Below are positions 33,396 to 42,108 of a stretch of 64,000 nt of DNA, piece by piece. How positions within the stretch are numbered: position 1 is the stretch's first letter; every line of letters begins with the position of its first letter. The notes beneath the pieces are model-generated. The model was not told the origin of the DNA. It saw nothing but the letters and a program-made list of their open reading frames with translations, and did not search any database. Made by a program: the position numbers and the translations under genes. This stretch comes from DASPKM01 sp963817075. Its GTDB lineage: Bacteria > Bacteroidota > Bacteroidia > Chitinophagales > Chitinophagaceae. The stretch covers positions 558,001 through 622,000 of the forward strand of contig CAWFMT010000005.1 in NCBI GenBank assembly GCA_963817075.1, in the 5' to 3' direction.

Positions 33396-34951
33396 TGAGT
33401 AGATTTTCACTTCTAGCAATCTTTTTCATATTAATTACATCCTGCTGTTATTCCCAATCAAAACATGAATTCCGCGCAGCCTGGGTGGCGAGCGTAGATA
33501 ATATTGATTGGCCGTCACGGAAAGGTCTCAGCGTTGATAGTCAAAAAGTAGAATTCATCAATCTGCTGGAAATGCACAAGAGGAATGGTCTGAATGCAGT
33601 AATTGTTCAGATCCGTCCAGCTACAGATGCATTCTATCCTTCCCAATATGAACCCTGGAGCGAATGGCTAAACGGAGTACAGGGCAAACCTCCCGTTGCC
33701 TATTATGATCCTTTAGATTTCATGATCCGCGAAACCCATAAACGGGGAATGGAATTTCATGCGTGGTGCAATCCTTACAGGGCGGAATTCACACTTAACA
33801 AATCTTCGATTGCGCCCACCCATATTACAAAAATACATCCCGAATGGTTTCTTACTTATGGCGACAAACGATACTTCGATCCGGGAAATAAGGAAGCACA
33901 ACAATTTGTAGTTCGTGTTATTCGCGATGTTGTGAGCCGTTATCAGGTGGATGCAATTCATTTCGATGATTATTTTTATCCGTACAGAATTGCTGGTAAG
34001 GAATTTGGAGATTCTCTCACCTGGGTCAGGTATGGCAAGGGATTGTCAAGAGAGGATTGGAGAAGAAGCAATGTTGATTCTATCATTCTTTATTTAAGGG
34101 ATGCAATCAAAGACGAGAATAAGAACTGTAGGTTCGGCATATCGCCATTTGGCGTCTGGCGAAATAAAAACAAGGATCCCGAAGGAAGCGACACAAGAGC
34201 TGGCCAAACAAATTACGATGACCTCTATGCAGATATTCTTTTGTGGCTGAAGAAAGGTTGGATCGACTATGTAGCCCCTCAATTATATTGGGAGTTTACT
34301 CATCCTGCAGCTCCGTTTCAGACACTATTGGACTGGTGGAGCAAACATACTTATGGCAAACATTGTTATATCGGACTTGGGATTTACAGGGCAGCCGGAA
34401 ATGTTATTCCTGCGCCCTGGAAAGATTCTACATTATTGACAAGACAATTGCAGGCAATCCGAAATACTCCAAACGTTCAAGGCGCAATTTATTTCAGCAG
34501 TAAGTCATTTCTTAAAAATCCAAATGGGTGGAACGATAGCCTGCGAAATAATTATTATAAAAATCCTGCACTGATTCCCCCGATGGAATGGATGGATACT
34601 ACAAAGCCTTACAAGCCACGAATTTCACTTGCCGGGTTTGACTATGTTGGAAATGTGAAGCAATTCAGTTTTCAACTGAATGATGAATACCACCTGAATG
34701 ATATTAAGGCATATTGTGTTTATTATTCAACAGCCAGTAATTCTAACATTCTGAAAATTATTGGAGTGCCTTCTACAAATCGGCGTTCAATAATAATCTC
34801 CGAAGGAGAGTTGCCTCAGGTAAATGAGATACAAATAAGTATTTCCACCATAAGCCAAACCAATATCGAAAGTGAACAATCAAATCAATTTCTTCTGCGG
34901 AATACGAAGAATGGTTGGATCGTGGTACCGCTGGGGAAGGTGATTGGTTGA
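33395..34951 (+). CDS. Family 10 glycosylhydrolase-like (GHL10/DUF187) lipoprotein
   Basis: This 518-aa protein has a signal and lipobox (LLAIFFILITSCC). A TIM-barrel GHL10 domain follows with EFRAAWVASVDNIDWPS near the N-terminus, GLNAVIVQIRPATDAFYPS, FHAWCNPYRAEF, AIHFDDYFYPY (acid pair) and DYVAPQLYWEF. A C-terminal Ig-like region follows from about residue 405. Members are surface or periplasmic hydrolases acting on peptidoglycan-like or other glycans, with few characterised. Start overlaps the MarR stop. Confidence 0.88.
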   Translation: MSRFSLLAIFFILITSCCYSQSKHEFRAAWVASVDNIDWPSRKGLSVDSQKVEFINLLEMHKRNGLNAVIVQIRPATDAFYPSQYEPWSEWLNGVQGKPPVAYYDPLDFMIRETHKRGMEFHAWCNPYRAEFTLNKSSIAPTHITKIHPEWFLTYGDKRYFDPGNKEAQQFVVRVIRDVVSRYQVDAIHFDDYFYPYRIAGKEFGDSLTWVRYGKGLSREDWRRSNVDSIILYLRDAIKDENKNCRFGISPFGVWRNKNKDPEGSDTRAGQTNYDDLYADILLWLKKGWIDYVAPQLYWEFTHPAAPFQTLLDWWSKHTYGKHCYIGLGIYRAAGNVIPAPWKDSTLLTRQLQAIRNTPNVQGAIYFSSKSFLKNPNGWNDSLRNNYYKNPALIPPMEWMDTTKPYKPRISLAGFDYVGNVKQFSFQLNDEYHLNDIKAYCVYYSTASNSNILKIIGVPSTNRRSIIISEGELPQVNEIQISISTISQTNIESEQSNQFLLRNTKNGWIVVPLGKVIG

Positions 34952-35203
34952 TTTGTTGAATGGTTAATTGGTTGAGTTGTTGATTAGAAGGAATTTGTAA
35001 TTAGGAATTGGGTGGAATGTTGAATTGTTGAATAGTTGAATGGTTAATTAGTTGTGTTGTTGATTAGGAAGAATTGGGAATTTCGGTCAACTGTCAACTG
35101 TCATCTGCCAACGCCCAACGGACAGCGGACAGCGGCCAACGGGCCTCCAACTCTAAACCCGAAACTGAATTATCTTTGGCCTTCATCAATAAACTACTAA
35201 TAT
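34952..35203. repeat. Low-complexity direct repeats (TTGAATGGTTAATTGGTTG type)
   Basis: There is no gene. Two imperfect copies of GAATGGTTAATTGGTTGAG followed by GTTGTTGATTAG lie about 60-80 bp apart. They are the reverse-complement type of the AACTCAACTAATTAAC tails in the 11.6-12.1 kb duplication. An ACGGACAGCGGACAGCGGCC stretch follows at about 35117. Confidence 0.7.
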
Positions 35204-36421
35204 ATGCCCGGATTTGAAATGTGGGGAGATGAAGAAAGAAAAGAAGTAAATGACGTTCTGCAAACTGGTATCCTCATGCGTTATGGATTTGAAGGTCCCA
35301 GGAAAGGCATTCATAAATCACTCGAGCTGGAGAAAGCGATTTGTCAAACCTTTGGATCTAAATATGCCCAATTGACCTCGAGTGGCACATCTGCTCTAAC
35401 CACGGCCATGGCTGCGCTTGGTATTGGGGCTGGAGATGAGATCATCATGCCGAGTTTCACCTTTGTTGCGAGCTTCGAAGCTGTTATGAGCGTGGGAGCA
35501 ACCCCGGTAATGGTTGACGTTGATGAAAGTCTCACCTTGAATCCTGATGCTGTGAGGAATGCGATTACTCATCGCACCAAATGTATCATGCCAGTTCACA
35601 TGTGTGGCAGCATGGCCGACCTGGATGCTCTAATGACCATCTGCAGGGAAAACGATCTTTTGCTATTGGAAGATGCGTGTCAGAGTATCGGTGCTAAATT
35701 CAAAGACCAATACGTAGGAACTATAGGAGATGCTGGAACTTTTTCTTTTGATTTTGTAAAGACTATTACTTGCGGCGAAGGGGGAGTTGTGATGACGAAC
35801 AATGAAGATATTTATCAAAAATGCGATGGATATACTGACCATGGGCATGATCACAAGGGAGTAGACCGTGGAGCTGATCTGCATCCATTTATTGGATACA
35901 ATTACCGCATCTCAGAATTGCACGCTGCTGTAGGATTGGCGCAGATCAGGAAGCTCCATACCTTTCTGGAAATCCAGAAACGCAATCATGCTCAGTTGAA
36001 AAAAATTCTTGCGGAGGTTCCAGAAATCAGTTTCAGAACAATTCCTGATCCAGAAGGCGACAGTTGCACCTTCCTTAGCTGGTTCCTGCCAACAGAAGAA
36101 ATTACAAGAGCTGTGGTAAATGAATTACGCGTACAGAATGTTCTTGCTGGAAATTTTTATTGGTATGATAATAACTGGCACTATATCCGCAAATGGGATC
36201 ATTTAAAAGAATCTCTAACATTAAATGCATTACATCCTGCACAGAAACAAGGCCTGATAGAACAGGTAAATAAAGATTTTACTCCAAGCGACCAGGTTAT
36301 GTGTCGTTGCATATCAACTGCTATTAGTTTATCGTGGACAGAACAGCAGATCAACGAAAAGGGAGAAAAAATTGTTTCAGCAATCAGGAAAGTTCTTGCT
36401 CAGCAAGGCGTGACACAATGA
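35204..36421 (+). CDS. DegT/DnrJ/EryC1/StrS-type aminotransferase
   Basis: This 405-aa PLP enzyme is of the sugar-aminotransferase family, in the cytoplasm. The N-terminus PGFEMWGDEERKEVNDVLQ binds the nucleotide sugar or dimer partner. LTSSGTSALTTAM and DEIIMPSFTFVAS are the core, LLLEDACQSIGAKF carries the PLP Asp and GTFSFDFVKTITCGEGG the PLP Lys186. The C-terminal domain is compatible with keto-sugar amination. No other nucleotide-sugar gene is near, so its pathway is unknown. Confidence 0.9.
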   Translation: MPGFEMWGDEERKEVNDVLQTGILMRYGFEGPRKGIHKSLELEKAICQTFGSKYAQLTSSGTSALTTAMAALGIGAGDEIIMPSFTFVASFEAVMSVGATPVMVDVDESLTLNPDAVRNAITHRTKCIMPVHMCGSMADLDALMTICRENDLLLLEDACQSIGAKFKDQYVGTIGDAGTFSFDFVKTITCGEGGVVMTNNEDIYQKCDGYTDHGHDHKGVDRGADLHPFIGYNYRISELHAAVGLAQIRKLHTFLEIQKRNHAQLKKILAEVPEISFRTIPDPEGDSCTFLSWFLPTEEITRAVVNELRVQNVLAGNFYWYDNNWHYIRKWDHLKESLTLNALHPAQKQGLIEQVNKDFTPSDQVMCRCISTAISLSWTEQQINEKGEKIVSAIRKVLAQQGVTQ

Positions 36422-36572
36422 CGATGTCAGAAGTCGGAGGTCGGAAGTCGGAAGGAAGTCTATTTCTTTTCTTTCTGACTTCTGACTTCGGACCTCTGAA
36501 TTCTGACTTCGAGTTCTGAGTTTGTGTAATTCGTGTCTTTATTCGTGCAATTCGTGTCATAAAAAAAGAAAA
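36422..36572. repeat. Palindromic and ATTCGTG low-complexity intergenic stretch
   Basis: GTCAGAAGTCGGAGGTCGG and TTCTGACTTCGGACCTCTG form an imperfect inverted pair at 36424-36511. They are followed by ATTCGTG(TCTTT/CAATTCGTG) repeats also seen at 41020-41180. Confidence 0.7.
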
Positions 36573-36605
36573 GCCCAATCATAGGGTACGAAACCTATAT
36601 TGAGC
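36561..36605 (-). terminator. Intrinsic terminator of the L,D-transpeptidase-like gene
   Basis: On the minus strand an imperfect 12-bp stem (GCTCAATATAGG/CCTATGATTGGGC, one bulge) is followed by TTTTCTTTTTTTA. Confidence 0.7.
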
Positions 36606-36642
36606 ATTTTCACCTTCAAACCATCTGAAGTATACGTCCACG

Positions 36643-37422
36643 CTAGCCGTTTATAATGCGTGACCTTTTCAGATATTGAGTTGATGGATGGTAAATAAAC
36701 ATAACTGAACCATCCTTAATAGTATTAATAATTTCCTGACTTTCATTTGATGGCACTGCAGGGCAACCCCAGCTTCTGCCGCTTACATCTTTCCTGTTGA
36801 GATAGTTATCTCCCAAATAATCTGCTCCATGAACAACAACAGCTCGACGCTCTGCATTATCATTGATTCCTTTTTCCATTCCCTCAATTTTAAGAGAAAG
36901 GCCGTGCTCGCCATAGTATGTTCCCTTGGTGACATAAAAACCAAGGCTGCTCTTCAGGGATGATAATTTGTTAGAGAAATTATTAGCGAATTCGTTACCA
37001 GAATTTTTACCGTGCGCTACATATGTATTCTTAATAATATCCTTATTCTCAACATCAATGATGTATAATCTCTTATTGTTGGAAGATTGGCTGAAATCTA
37101 CAACTGAAAGAATGCTTTCTTTAGAAACTACACCTTTATTCAATAATGCTTTAAACCCTTTATAAGCGTAGTCAAATGCAGTTTTTGAAAGTCCTAGCTC
37201 AGACAAGCTCATTTCTTCATACAAGACTGTAGCCTCTGCTTCTGTTTCAATAGTGAAGGAAGAGAGGTCGGCAGCCTTTACAGCGATTTCACTATCTGCT
37301 GTGCCCGCTAAGGCAGCTTTATCGGCCGCAAAAATTGCTGGAGCCATGAAGAAAACAACTATCAAAAGTATCAGGGAAATTATACGTCGTAGGATAGGCA
37401 TGTTGAATTTGGATTTTTTCAT
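36643..37422 (-). CDS. Murein L,D-transpeptidase catalytic-domain (YkuD_2) family protein
   Basis: This 259-aa secreted protein starts MKKSKFNMPILRRIISLILL (signal), preferred to the in-frame upstream Met at 37449. The mature domain has IIDVENKDIIKNTYVAHGKN, LGFYVTKGTYYGEHGLSLKI and VVVHGADYLGDNY. The nucleophile Cys lies in VSGRSWGCPAVP near residue 220. It resembles the YkuD_2 branch that modifies or crosslinks peptidoglycan in Gram-negative envelopes; activity is inferred. A terminator follows. Confidence 0.85.
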   Translation of the reverse strand: MKKSKFNMPILRRIISLILLIVVFFMAPAIFAADKAALAGTADSEIAVKAADLSSFTIETEAEATVLYEEMSLSELGLSKTAFDYAYKGFKALLNKGVVSKESILSVVDFSQSSNNKRLYIIDVENKDIIKNTYVAHGKNSGNEFANNFSNKLSSLKSSLGFYVTKGTYYGEHGLSLKIEGMEKGINDNAERRAVVVHGADYLGDNYLNRKDVSGRSWGCPAVPSNESQEIINTIKDGSVMFIYHPSTQYLKRSRIING

Positions 37423-37546
37423 AAGGTGCTCGCTTTCAATAACGAGCACAGGTTAAATAATAGTATGGGAATCGATAGGCAAATGTCCGAAATTCTAGCC
37501 TTTTTTATTGTGTTGGAGCCCTAAAATTTTGTTACGATAAGGGTAT

Positions 37547-38599
37547 TCATGAGCTTGCCTTAGGAGGGGGAATTTCGTCGATATTTTTCGATTTATCGCT
37601 GTATTCGCTGGCATATATCTTCAATAACATCAGAAATAACGAGATTAATATCGGTCCAAAAATTATTCCTATAAATCCAAACACGCTCACACCGATGATA
37701 ACTCCAAAAACAGTGATCAATGGATGGATATCGCCGAACTTTTTATTGAACCAAAATCTGAAGACATTATCAACAAGTCCAATTATTATAAACCCATACA
37801 ACAAAACAAGCACTCCTTTACCTGAATCTCCGCTTGCAAATAGCAATAGACTTAGAGGCACATACGCCAGAGCTGCTCCAACAACAGGTAATAAGGCAGT
37901 AATAGCAGTTACCACAAACCAAAATATGGGTTCATCAACGCCGATAATGACATAACCTAAAAGTCCGACCAACCCTTGCAAAAGCGCGATCACCGGAATA
38001 CCAACCGCATTTGATATGACCATATTACCCAGATCCTTTCTGATCAGGACCACATTCTCATCTTTAACGGGCATCCATTGATAGATGCCGGTTTCCATGC
38101 TTCTTCCATTCACCAGCATGAAGAATAATACGAAATACATCATGGCCACAGTACTCAACGTATTTAAAGTAGCATTCAGAATCAATGGCAGTCGGGTCGC
38201 TCCATAGTTTGTGATCTTCTGGATATTTTGTTCAGTCATGATTTCAAAACCCCATTTGGATTCGTACTGCTGAATGAATTGCTGGATTTTGGTTAAAACC
38301 TGTGATGAATGATCAATTGCATATGTCACCTTACTACCCATCATATTGATGAGCATCATTATCGGCAATAGAATGATGAGAAAAGAAAGTAGCATCAGGA
38401 AGGCTGCTGTCCACCCTTTTTTCCATTTATATCTTCCAGTGAGAATGAACATATATTTTCTGAGCACGACATAAAGTGTATAAGCGCCCAGCATCGCAGG
38501 GATAAAGAATTTCATCTCGCGGAAAAGAACAACTCCCAACAACACTATAGCTGTCAGCAAGAGTATTTGCCGGATGACATTCGCCGAAATCTTGTTCAT
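37547..38599 (-). CDS. AI-2E/PerM family transporter (UPF0118)
   Basis: This 350-aa inner-membrane protein has paired N-terminal helices (QILLLTAIVLLGVVLF, WTAAFLMLLSFLIILLPI), a soluble domain near residues 85-140, and a C-terminal helix bundle. Family hallmarks PVVGAALAYVPLSLLLF and FWFNKKFGDIHPLITVFGVI are present, ending VFGFIGIIFGPILISLFL. Members are sodium- or proton-coupled exporters, and only some handle AI-2. It precedes the TIGR-like neighbours only by chance: the MATE gene on the same strand ends 101 bp upstream. Confidence 0.88.
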   Translation of the reverse strand: MNKISANVIRQILLLTAIVLLGVVLFREMKFFIPAMLGAYTLYVVLRKYMFILTGRYKWKKGWTAAFLMLLSFLIILLPIMMLINMMGSKVTYAIDHSSQVLTKIQQFIQQYESKWGFEIMTEQNIQKITNYGATRLPLILNATLNTLSTVAMMYFVLFFMLVNGRSMETGIYQWMPVKDENVVLIRKDLGNMVISNAVGIPVIALLQGLVGLLGYVIIGVDEPIFWFVVTAITALLPVVGAALAYVPLSLLLFASGDSGKGVLVLLYGFIIIGLVDNVFRFWFNKKFGDIHPLITVFGVIIGVSVFGFIGIIFGPILISLFLMLLKIYASEYSDKSKNIDEIPPPKASS

Positions 38600-38700
38600 T
38601 TATTAAAATTATATAGAGACTAAGTTCCGCGAAGATACATAGCGAACTTGGTGTCCACTGCGATTCCTGAGCGGAGTCGAAGGAACGTTTAAATATCCAT
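38600..38700. repeat. Short intergenic spacer with GAGCGGAGTCGAAGG element
   Basis: CCTGAGCGGAGTCGAAGGA at about 38667-38685 resembles the CCGAGCGAAGTCGAAG motif that recurs in the 120-bp array at 59.4 kb. Confidence 0.6.
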
Positions 38701-40125
38701 TTATATCTTAACCAGCTTCCATTTTCCTCTAACAAAAAGTATATATGCCGTGATCGTGATGAGCGTTTCAGCCACTGGGATGGCTATAAATACACCCAAG
38801 GGACCAAGTGAAAAAGTTTTCGCCAGCAAATATGCCAGGGGAATTTGTATAGCCCAGAATCCAAAAAGATTGATCCATGTTGGCGTCCAGGTATCGCCAG
38901 CGCCATTGAACGCACTGATCATCACCATTCCTATTCCATAAAAAACATATCCCGTACTGATAATGCGAAGTGCATCCACAGCATATGATATTACTTCCAG
39001 ATCCTTTGTGAAAAATGATACGATCCATTCTGCACCAAGTAGAAATAGGAGTGATACAATGCCCATAAATACTGCACTGTAGGTTGCCGTCCTTTTAACC
39101 GAGATCTCAGCCCTTTCAGGTTGCAATGCACCAAGGTTTTGTCCTACCAGGGTTGCTGCAGCATTGCTCATCCCCCAGGCTGGAAGAATAAAAAATATCA
39201 CGATCCTGATCGCAGTCTGATAACCCGCAGAGGCTGCATCCTTACCAGTGGTTGCAACCAATTGCGCAAGAAAGATCCAGCTACAGGATCCGATGATGAA
39301 TTGCAGTATTCCAGGCGAAGCAATATTGATGACCGATTTTATCAATGGCCAATCCGGACTAATATTGATCTTCTTGAATTTGATAATTCCTTTGCCTCCA
39401 AAGAGGTGATACAGTTGGTAAATCACTCCAATGCCTCTTCCAATAGTTGTTGCCAAAGCCGCTCCTGTCAATCCAAAAGCCGGTATTGGGCCCAAACCAT
39501 AGATCAGGGTTGGGCATAGAATGATATTGCAAATATTTGCGAGCCACAAACTTTTCATGGCCATAGCCGCATCTCCTGCACCCCGGAAAATTCCGTTGAT
39601 AAGAAACAATAGCATGATCACAAGGCTTCCTCCCATCATGATCCTGGTATAATTAATTCCCAGCGCAATGGTTTCAGGCTGTGCACCCATTAAACGGAGA
39701 ATGTCTCCTGCATAAATAACTCCAAGAATGCTGATCACGATCGTAATCATCAGGGAGAGGATCAATGATTGTATGCCGGCATTAGCTGCAGCTTCCGGAT
39801 CTTTCTCGCCAATTCTTCTTGCCACCAATGCAGTGGCAGCCATACTTATTCCGATCGCCAATGAATAGATGATGGTTAAAACTGATTCAGTAAGTCCAAC
39901 TGTTTGAATAGAGTGGCTGGCATCTTCCAGTCTTCCTACGAAATAAAGATCCACAATGGCAAAAACACTTTCCATTCCCATCTCAAGGATCATTGGGATC
40001 GAAAGCATGAAAACTGCCCTGCGAATACTGCCTTTGGTATAATCCTGCTGCTCTCCTTTAATTGCCCTGGAAATCAAATCAAACACATAATAAATCCTGT
40101 TGGATGTGACGGGTTTATTCGACAT
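38701..40125 (-). CDS. MATE family efflux transporter
   Basis: This 474-aa multidrug-and-toxin-extrusion permease has twelve hydrophobic segments in two homologous halves. Hallmarks are FMLSIPMILEMGMESVFAIVDLYFVG (quoted in part: SIPMILEMGMESVF), the repeated SAFNGAGDTWTPTWINLFGF-type loop in the C-terminal half, and FRGAGDAAMAMKSLW in the N-terminal half. Sodium- or proton-coupled export of cationic compounds is the family function; the substrate is unknown. It belongs to the same minus-strand set as the AI-2E-like gene. Confidence 0.9.
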   Translation of the reverse strand: MSNKPVTSNRIYYVFDLISRAIKGEQQDYTKGSIRRAVFMLSIPMILEMGMESVFAIVDLYFVGRLEDASHSIQTVGLTESVLTIIYSLAIGISMAATALVARRIGEKDPEAAANAGIQSLILSLMITIVISILGVIYAGDILRLMGAQPETIALGINYTRIMMGGSLVIMLLFLINGIFRGAGDAAMAMKSLWLANICNIILCPTLIYGLGPIPAFGLTGAALATTIGRGIGVIYQLYHLFGGKGIIKFKKINISPDWPLIKSVINIASPGILQFIIGSCSWIFLAQLVATTGKDAASAGYQTAIRIVIFFILPAWGMSNAAATLVGQNLGALQPERAEISVKRTATYSAVFMGIVSLLFLLGAEWIVSFFTKDLEVISYAVDALRIISTGYVFYGIGMVMISAFNGAGDTWTPTWINLFGFWAIQIPLAYLLAKTFSLGPLGVFIAIPVAETLITITAYILFVRGKWKLVKI

Positions 40126-40269
40126 GATTGAAACTAATTAAAATAAGTGAATAGTAAATTGAGATGGAAGTACCATCCCTGTTGAGTGAAACCAATTGCC
40201 CTGCTTAGAAAATGGGCAGCGTGAAGATTTTCATATTCAAAACTTGAAGAAAAACAAAAATAGGGATTT

Positions 40270-40947
40270 TTATCTTTTCAATTCGGTGAGGGCAGATAAA
40301 TATTCTCCGATGAATTTGTCCATCTGTTTCCGACGGTATTGCATGATAAAACGTGGATGCGCAAGTGGAATGATCTTATCGAAAAAACTATGCGACTGAT
40401 TTATGAATTGAAAAAAAGAAAAATTCTTAGCGCCACCAATACAGATGGCAGTTCTGGATGGACGGAAGATCTCAACCTGATCCTGAATGCTTCTAATAAC
40501 ATAAGGTGTTACAAGCTTTTCCAATTCTTTATCGTCATAATAATTCATGTTTGTTCCGCCTTTTGTAAAACCTAAAGGACTAATTGCTGTGAGAAAGAAA
40601 TCTCCATAAAATTTCTCGGGACCACCATATCGGTCTATGACAGCATAAATAAATTCAGCGGAGAGTTCGGATTGATCTTTGAAATCATGTTCGATATTCA
40701 ATATTTGAGTTAATTGGCGGGGAGCCGTGAAGTTGATTCCGGTTGTGCCAGCTCCAAACCTTCCGGGATTTATGCCGAACAGTAGTTCACGTGGTTTTTC
40801 ATCAGCATAATATTTCTGATAAAATTTTTTGTTGACTTCCATCACTGCAGGGTCTCGTTGGGGATGAAGTACGTCAATGTTTAGAGGAACCTCAGGGGGT
40901 TTCAAAATCTGGTAGAAGTGAAGAATCTTTTCAGAAAGTGTTTGCAT
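40270..40947 (-). CDS. SMUG2-type uracil-DNA glycosylase (DUF4918)
   Basis: This 225-aa enzyme removes uracil or related bases from DNA. The start MQTLSEKILHFYQILK at 40947 is preferred over a TTG 18 bases upstream that lies in repeat sequence. The UDG-fold motif LLFGINPGRFGAGTTGINF holds the active-site loop, FLTAISPLGFT follows, and the second catalytic loop is LAHPRFIMQYRRKQ. The order and spacing match the SMUG2/DUF4918 group. Confidence 0.85.
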   Translation of the reverse strand: MQTLSEKILHFYQILKPPEVPLNIDVLHPQRDPAVMEVNKKFYQKYYADEKPRELLFGINPGRFGAGTTGINFTAPRQLTQILNIEHDFKDQSELSAEFIYAVIDRYGGPEKFYGDFFLTAISPLGFTKGGTNMNYYDDKELEKLVTPYVIRSIQDQVEIFRPSRTAICIGGAKNFSFFQFINQSHSFFDKIIPLAHPRFIMQYRRKQMDKFIGEYLSALTELKR

Positions 40948-41182
40948 AGAAGAGTCTAACCGCAAGGGCGCGAAGGCGCGAAGCTACGCCAGGAAGAGTT
41001 TCGGGTTTCGAGTTTAGAGTTTCGTGCAGTTCGCTCTATTTCGTGACTTAAAAATGAAAAATATTTCACGCAAAGCAACAAAGTAAGCAAAGACGCAAAC
41101 GCAGCTCTCTGTGTACTCATGTTCTGTGTGGTGAATAAGTTTCGTGCAATTCGTCCTAATTCGTGCAATTCGTGTAAAAAAA
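40948..41182. repeat. Intergenic repeats (TTAACCGC left arm and ATTCGTGCAATTCGTG runs)
   Basis: A TAACCGCAAGGGCGCGAAGG element lies at 40957-40992 just upstream of the UDG start, followed by ATTCGTG/CAATTCGTG repeats to 41180. No gene is visible. Confidence 0.7.
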
Positions 41183-41208
41183 AGAGATTGAATAAAAATC
41201 CAATCTCT
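41183..41208. terminator. Terminator-like hairpin, minus-strand oriented
   Basis: The stem AGAGATTG/CAATCTCT (8 bp) with a 10-base loop is followed on the minus strand by eight Ts. No minus-strand gene lies upstream within 400 bp. Confidence 0.6.
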
Positions 41209-41612
41209 CTTATCTTAAACCGGCTACTTATTTGAAAAAGGCATCTTTTAGTTTGAATTATTTTTCATGGATGCCATCCATTAGTTGCCTGGTAAATGTT
41301 CAATAGTATTATTTCAACTTACATACCAATAATTCAAAGGCTGAAAAATTTCAGATGGAAATCAAATTTGTGGAATGCATTACACGCAACGTAGAGTTTG
41401 AGTTCCCAAGTTGCAACATCTACAAAAATTTCAGTCAGGAATCCCCCATTTGAGTAGAAAATAGTTCAACCTGCTTTAAGAAAAACTGGTACAATATTTC
41501 TTTAGGCAATACTGAACCATGTTACAATACACCTTGCTGAAAACAGAACTGGGGATTGTTGACATAGTCTTGAAATTTATTTTTAAAATTTTAAAACTTA
41601 AAACTTATAATT
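41209..41612. other. Gene-free 404-bp region
   Basis: I find no open frame longer than about 20 codons with a start here. The minus-strand terminator at its left end and the promoter at its right end leave room for a small RNA, but I see no known family. AGTTTGAATTATTTTTCATG and AAATTTCAGATGGAAATC segments are not repeated elsewhere. Confidence 0.4.
41555..41585 (+). promoter_or_regulatory. Candidate Bacteroidota-type promoter for the small Gly-rich protein
   Basis: ATTG (41555-41558), a 19-base spacer and TATTTTTA (41578-41585) fit the -33/-7 pattern. The predicted start is about 20 bases before the ATG at 41613. Confidence 0.35.
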
Positions 41613-41831
41613 ATGCTACGTGGTGCAAACATGTTACGTGGAAGAGGCCCTGGAGGTCTTTTGATTGCAGGCCTTGCTGCTTTTGCTTACTATAAATATT
41701 CCAAGATGAGTCCGGAACAGAAAAGGGACCTGGTAGGCAATCTGAAAGCGAAAGGAAAGAAATTTTTAGATCAGTTCATGCCTTCAAGCAAGGCGAATCC
41801 AAATACAGAGGGCAGCCAGTATAATGGATAA
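41613..41831 (+). CDS. Small hypothetical protein with one hydrophobic segment
   Basis: This 72-aa protein has an N-terminal duplicated start-like block (MLRGANMLRGRG), a Gly-rich turn and one hydrophobic stretch (GGLLIAGLAAFAYYKYS). A basic, charged middle (SPEQKRDLVGNLKAKGKKFL) and a polar C-terminus follow. It has a plausible promoter upstream and a strong terminator downstream, so it is a single-gene unit. No named family is recognised; the role is unknown. Confidence 0.6.
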   Translation: MLRGANMLRGRGPGGLLIAGLAAFAYYKYSKMSPEQKRDLVGNLKAKGKKFLDQFMPSSKANPNTEGSQYNG

Positions 41832-41853
41832 ATAGCTTTAGAGATTTTTATTT

Positions 41854-41932
41854 ACCGCAAAGTCGCTAAGACCAAGGTTCGCAAGGATATTCCTTGCGTT
41901 ACCTTGTTCCTTGGTGTCTTTGCGGTTTTTTT
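41854..41932 (+). terminator. Long TTAACCGC-family hairpin acting as terminator
   Basis: ACCGCAAAG...CTTTGCGGT arms of more than 30 bp with mismatches (inner CGCAAGGA/TCCTTGCG) are followed by seven Ts. The repeat is placed exactly as a transcription terminator for the 41613 gene. Confidence 0.75.
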
Positions 41933-41958
41933 GTCCTTCCTCACTCTTTTTACTCATG

Positions 41959-42020
41959 TTCTCTGCGGTAAAAAATAAGAACTAACCGCAGAGAAATAGA
42001 GAGGCAGAGGAGCGCAGAGT
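41959..42020. repeat. CTCTGCGGT-family inverted element
   Basis: TTCTCTGCGGTAAAAAATAAG is followed by AACTAACCGCAGAG and a GAGGCAGAGGAGCGCAGAG tail. The two arms face outward with a 20-base centre. Confidence 0.7.
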
Positions 42021-42108
42021 TCTTAACTCCCAGTCATCAATTTTCTTGTAGATCATTTACTAAATGATTTATATTTAGTCCCTTTCTTTTTCTTCAAAAA
42101 AACTGTTT

